Origin: a virus | DNA length: 64,000 nucleotides | Virus record (IMG/VR): IMGVR_UViG_3300043775_002839 | Span: 1 to 64,000 of that record | Direction: 5' to 3' (one strand) | Part shown: one piece after another, positions 61,089-64,000 of the stretch | Layout: every line of letters starts with the position of its first letter | How positions within the stretch are numbered: position 1 is the stretch's first letter | Made by a program: the position numbers and the translations under genes | Notes under the pieces: model-generated | Told to the model about the DNA's origin: nothing | Databases searched by the model: none | Seen by the model: only the letters and a program-made list of their open reading frames with translations

Positions 61089-62129
61089 ATGAACAAATTT
61101 GAAAATTGGTATACAAGTATACTTGAAGAGGTTGCAACACCTACCAAAACCCTAGTTGGAGATGTCGATACGATTATAAACTCACTAGACACTCTTGTTA
61201 AAGAATTAACTGAAGAATTTGATTCTCCTGAATTTAATGAAGTAAATGAGGCTGATGCAGAAGGTCCAAGCAAAGTTATGCAATGGATTTGGTGGATGCC
61301 AAAGGCCAGAAAGGCGCAACAAAAGATTAACAAAATTAAATTAAATGTTACTGACATGGAAGCTGCCGCTTCAGATGCTCCGGATAAAGACCAAAAGGCA
61401 AAAATTAGTGCTAAAGCAGGAATTGCTAGAGACCAGGCCGGAGAACTTCAAAAAATGGTTGATGACAAATATGGTGCAAAGGGAGAATTGGTTAAAAAGG
61501 CCCTAAGTAGTGAAAAAATTGCAGGTCAAATTGCATCTATTAAAAGAGCAACGGGATTAGAAGATAATCCAAAAAAGGTTGCATCTTATAAAGAAAAAAT
61601 GGCTGAACTTCAAGTTAAATACAAAGAGGATCAGGCTGCAATTGCAGAACTTGAACCTTCTGAAGAGGATAAAAAAGCTGAAAAAGAAAAGAAAGAAAAG
61701 GAAGCAAAAGATGCTAAAACCGCACAAGATAAATTAAATGCTGACGCAGAAGCTGCTAAAAAAGCAACTGCTGATAAAGAAGCTGCCGACAAAGAAACTG
61801 CCGACAAAGCAACTGCCGACAAAGCAACTGCTGATAAAGAAGCTGCCGACAAAGAAAAACCAAAGGACGATAAAAACTCTAAAGAAGGAAAACTTAAAAG
61901 ATTAGAAGATATGTTAGCAAAAGCTAAAGAATCTGGAGACGAAGAAAAAATCAAAAAAGTACAAGACTTAATTGATAAAGTTTCTGCTAAAGAATCATGG
62001 CAATTAGATGGTACTACATTAGGAATGATGTTAGAATCTGAAATCTTAAAATTAGAGATGAGTTTTACATTAAACGAGTCAAAATACAATAATTTTAGCG
62101 TTAAAGATAGATTCTCTAGATTACTATAA
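61089..62129 (+). CDS. Internal head or core protein with coiled coil
   Basis: 346 residues, very Lys/Ala/Glu/Asp-rich. N-terminal MNKFENWYTSILEE|V and later VNE|A (after Glu54) and TLNE|S (after Glu330) fit prohead-protease sites, so both ends would be trimmed. The central region is a long coiled coil with tandem ADKEAADKETADKATA repeats at about 230-258. Position right after gp23 with its own promoter motif suggests a head-core or internal protein. Its end overlaps the convergent minus-strand gene by six bases. Confidence 0.65.
   Translation: MNKFENWYTSILEEVATPTKTLVGDVDTIINSLDTLVKELTEEFDSPEFNEVNEADAEGPSKVMQWIWWMPKARKAQQKINKIKLNVTDMEAAASDAPDKDQKAKISAKAGIARDQAGELQKMVDDKYGAKGELVKKALSSEKIAGQIASIKRATGLEDNPKKVASYKEKMAELQVKYKEDQAAIAELEPSEEDKKAEKEKKEKEAKDAKTAQDKLNADAEAAKKATADKEAADKETADKATADKATADKEAADKEKPKDDKNSKEGKLKRLEDMLAKAKESGDEEKIKKVQDLIDKVSAKESWQLDGTTLGMMLESEILKLEMSFTLNESKYNNFSVKDRFSRLL
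61770..61860 (+). repeat. Short tandem coding repeat (ADKEAADKETADK)
   Basis: Imperfect 15-base units coding A-D-K-x-x extend across this part of the core-protein gene. They form a charged helical rod at protein level. Confidence 0.8.
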
Positions 62130-62624
62130 TTTAGAATTTTTTCTTGCAATATTTAAAAACTCCTTTTGTTGATTCAATAGGAGTTTTTTTACGTGCTGTT
62201 GGAAGGCAACTGAAGATTTAAGGATTCGACCATCCACCGTCTTACCACCAAGAGTATCGTGATAATCAGGATGAACAAAGTTCTCCACATTAAAGTTATT
62301 TATATTAGACCTGATAGGTTCACCAGAAAGTGCACAAGTCCAATCAATCGTATCATAGCTCTCCTCAAGCTCTTCACCTTTCATTAGCTCTCCAGTCGAC
62401 CAATCATAATAGTACCTGTCCCTCTTTGAATCGTTTTTATGTTTACACATTTCAAAAATAATGTGTAGGAACTGGTCAGACTGGGCACTTTCTTTTATTA
62501 GTGGATTCTCTAATAGAAGACGACGCTGTTGTCTAGAGAGACCTTCATAACATACACCATACCTATTCCTTGGATAGGGTCCTCCAGTTCTACGAATCTT
62601 TGGGTATTTGTTATTAAAAGCCAT
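62124..62624 (-). CDS. Minus-strand gene, unknown small protein
   Basis: 166 residues, the only credible minus-strand gene here. Basic N-terminus (NNKYPKIRRTGGPYPRNRYG), then GLSRQQRRLLLENPLIKES, DRYYYDWSTGELMKG, and a Cys in WTCALSGEPI. No + strand ORF competes in this interval. It is divergent from gp44 (65-base gap) and convergent with the core-protein gene. The hairpin AAAAACTCCT/AGGAGTTTTT inside its 3' end (62155-62187) could terminate the + transcript. Family not recognised. Confidence 0.7.
   Translation of the reverse strand: MAFNNKYPKIRRTGGPYPRNRYGVCYEGLSRQQRRLLLENPLIKESAQSDQFLHIIFEMCKHKNDSKRDRYYYDWSTGELMKGEELEESYDTIDWTCALSGEPIRSNINNFNVENFVHPDYHDTLGGKTVDGRILKSSVAFQQHVKKLLLNQQKEFLNIARKNSKL
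62155..62187 (+). terminator. Terminator-like hairpin in the convergent overlap
   Basis: AAAAACTCCT pairs with AGGAGTTTTT across a 13-base loop, followed by further T. It lies inside the 3' coding end of the minus-strand gene and would stop + strand transcripts from the core-protein gene. Confidence 0.6.
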
Positions 62625-62655
62625 AAGATATTTATCTGAAACTTATAGAGACCTT

Positions 62656-62664
62656 CTTATATAA
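62656..62664 (+). promoter_or_regulatory. CTTATATAA promoter-like motif
   Basis: Two mismatches from the recurring motif but at the usual spacing, 34 bases ahead of the gp44 start, within the 65-base divergent region. Confidence 0.4.
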
Positions 62665-62689
62665 TACCTATAAACTTAAACCTAAAAAA

Positions 62690-63640
62690 ATGATTCAAGC
62701 ACTTTTTACAGAAAAATATCGTCCTAAAAATCTAGAAGACCTAATCCTTCCAGAACGTGTAATGTCGAAATTTGAAAATGGACTAACACAGAACATGTTA
62801 TTGGCAGGTAGCCCAGGAACTGGTAAAACTTCAACTGCAAAGGCTATTGTTAATCAATTTGGATTACCATACCTCTACATTAATGCATCTACCGATACTT
62901 CAGTTGATGTAATTAGAACCCGAATCACTGATTTCTGTTCAACAATGTCAATCCTAGATGACCAAGGAAAATTTAAAGTTGTTATATTAGATGAGGTTGA
63001 TGGTGTATCTGACCAATTCTTTAAAGCACTTCGTGCAACCATGGAGCAGTTTGCAAGTAACTCTCGTTTTATTGCAACTTGTAATTACGTTAATAAAATC
63101 CCAGACCCAATCCTTTCGCGTTTTGAAGTTATTAACTTTGATTTTGATAAAGCAGAAGAGAATGAATTGACTAAGAAATATATTAGACGAGTTTATGATA
63201 TTTGTGGAAAAGAGGAGATGACAATTGAAAAACCAGCCCTTGTAGAATTTGTTAAAAGAAACTTTCCAGACTTACGTAGTACTCTTAATAAATTACAAGG
63301 ATATAAGACACAAGGTACTCAGAATATTACAATAGATGACGTTAAGAAATTTAATTCAGTCTATAAAGATATGTTTGACCTTATTTTTAATCAAATGGAC
63401 CCTGTAGTTAACTATAAGTACATTGTCGGTGAATATTCAAATAGAGTAGATGATGTCCTACAAACGCTTGGTCAAGAATTTATTGAGTATATTCAAACAG
63501 AAAAACCACAAAATGCCCGACACATTCCGCAAATTGCAATTTGCGTTGCAGAACATCAAGCACAAAGAACCTTGGTAATCGACCCGGTTATTACATTGCT
63601 CGCATGTGTGTACAAAATTCAAACAATAGTTAACGGTTAG
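62690..63640 (+). CDS. 44: Clamp loader large subunit gp44
   Basis: 316 residues (T4 gp44 is 319). AAA+ motifs: EKYRPKNLEDLILP, Walker A LAGSPGTGKTSTAKA, Walker B VVILDEVDG, sensor 1 RFIATCNYVNKI and a DPILSRFEVINF arginine-finger region. With gp62 (not in this window) it loads gp45. It is separated from the rest of the replication block by the virion genes. Confidence 0.92.
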   Translation: MIQALFTEKYRPKNLEDLILPERVMSKFENGLTQNMLLAGSPGTGKTSTAKAIVNQFGLPYLYINASTDTSVDVIRTRITDFCSTMSILDDQGKFKVVILDEVDGVSDQFFKALRATMEQFASNSRFIATCNYVNKIPDPILSRFEVINFDFDKAEENELTKKYIRRVYDICGKEEMTIEKPALVEFVKRNFPDLRSTLNKLQGYKTQGTQNITIDDVKKFNSVYKDMFDLIFNQMDPVVNYKYIVGEYSNRVDDVLQTLGQEFIEYIQTEKPQNARHIPQIAICVAEHQAQRTLVIDPVITLLACVYKIQTIVNG

Positions 63641-63641
63641 T

Positions 63642-64000
63642 ATGGAAAAGGTAGCAATAATTTGTCCAATCAAAGATGAAAATACATTTATCCATAAATT
63701 CTTTGAGTACTACAAGCAACATTTAGATAGTAAGGATATTTATATTCTAGATTTCAGATCGTCTGAAGAGTATATTAAAGATGTGATCCGTCCAAATGCA
63801 AATGTAATACATACCGATGCAGATATTTTAGATGCACCTGGAGTTTTCAATGAAATAAAAAAGAACATGGAATTGTTAAAATCTGAAGGATACAATTTTG
63901 TGATTCCATTAGATGTTGATGAGATACTATACTATCATGATGAAGGAGGACTAAAAGGATTCCTACAGGGTTTAACAAAATCCCATGATATAGTAACATG
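63642..64000 (+). CDS. Glycosyltransferase-like protein, N-terminal part (3' end outside window)
   Basis: About 119 residues visible from ATG 63642, one base after the gp44 stop. The start MEKVAIICPIKDENTFIHKFFEYYKQH and the later FVIPLDVDEILYY (DxDE metal-site type) are typical of GT-A fold glycosyltransferases that begin with an IKxE-type block. It may glycosylate DNA, capsid or host surface. The C-terminal part is not seen. Confidence 0.6.
   Translation, partial: MEKVAIICPIKDENTFIHKFFEYYKQHLDSKDIYILDFRSSEEYIKDVIRPNANVIHTDADILDAPGVFNEIKKNMELLKSEGYNFVIPLDVDEILYYHDEGGLKGFLQGLTKSHDIVT

Overview
The window is a contiguous piece of a large T4-like myovirus genome. It is AT-rich (roughly one third GC by eye), almost entirely transcribed from the + strand and tightly packed, with many ATGA-type overlaps. 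The recognisable core is T4-like: gp32, gp61, UvsY, UvsW, gp43, NrdA/NrdB, gp45, UvsX, gp41, gp47, gp46, gp55, gp4, gp20, gp21, gp23 and gp44. Start codons follow A-rich leaders with almost no Shine-Dalgarno sequences. A motif resembling GATATATAA recurs about 30-35 bases ahead of many starts. These features suggest a phage of Bacteroidota, but the host is inferred, not proven.

Layout: 1-4.5 kb carries virion genes (a partial adhesin/fibre-like gene, a membrane-anchored coiled coil, a large unknown, a tail-tube-fold protein and a glycine-zipper protein). 4.5-9.7 kb carries recombination and replication genes (RuvC-like resolvase, gp32, primase, UvsY, UvsW). 9.7-21.3 kb is a cluster of proteins carrying T4-like capsid-targeting peptides and prohead-protease sites. 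They are probably packaged in the head and injected with the DNA. They include a KxDG ligase-like enzyme and an NMN-adenylyltransferase-like domain bracketed by protease sites. A GIY-YIG endonuclease gene sits among them.

21.3-28.7 kb is an accessory region. It holds a Ro60-like TROVE/vWA protein followed by a ~350-nt terminator-ended noncoding segment (candidate Y-like RNA), a myo-inositol-phosphate synthase, an HAD protein, a FkbM methyltransferase, an SGNH-like protein and a possible base-modification protein. 28.7-44 kb is the replication block with dUTPase. DNA polymerase is split in two there, with nrdB, an HNH endonuclease, nrdA, two candidate small RNAs and the clamp gene lying between the halves. 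uvsX is also fractured, by a split intein with a free-standing Vsr-like endonuclease gene in the break. gp41, gp47 and gp46 follow.

44-53 kb encodes adhesion fibres: a collagen-like protein with a carbohydrate-binding-type insert and an 1852-residue repetitive beta-rich protein. 53-62 kb is the head module: gp55-like late sigma factor, gp4, a conserved unknown, portal, core protein, a gp21 protease fused to scaffold with a probable nested scaffold start, major capsid protein, and another core or internal protein. A lone minus-strand gene, gp44 and a partial glycosyltransferase close the window.

The genes fit one plan. The gp55-like factor (and perhaps a gp33-like coactivator) with the gp45 clamp would drive late transcription from the GATATATAA motifs. 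The gp21-like protease would mature the capsid and process the co-packaged enzymes. The most interesting candidates are the packaged-enzyme set, the Ro60-like RNP locus, and the two broken replication genes.
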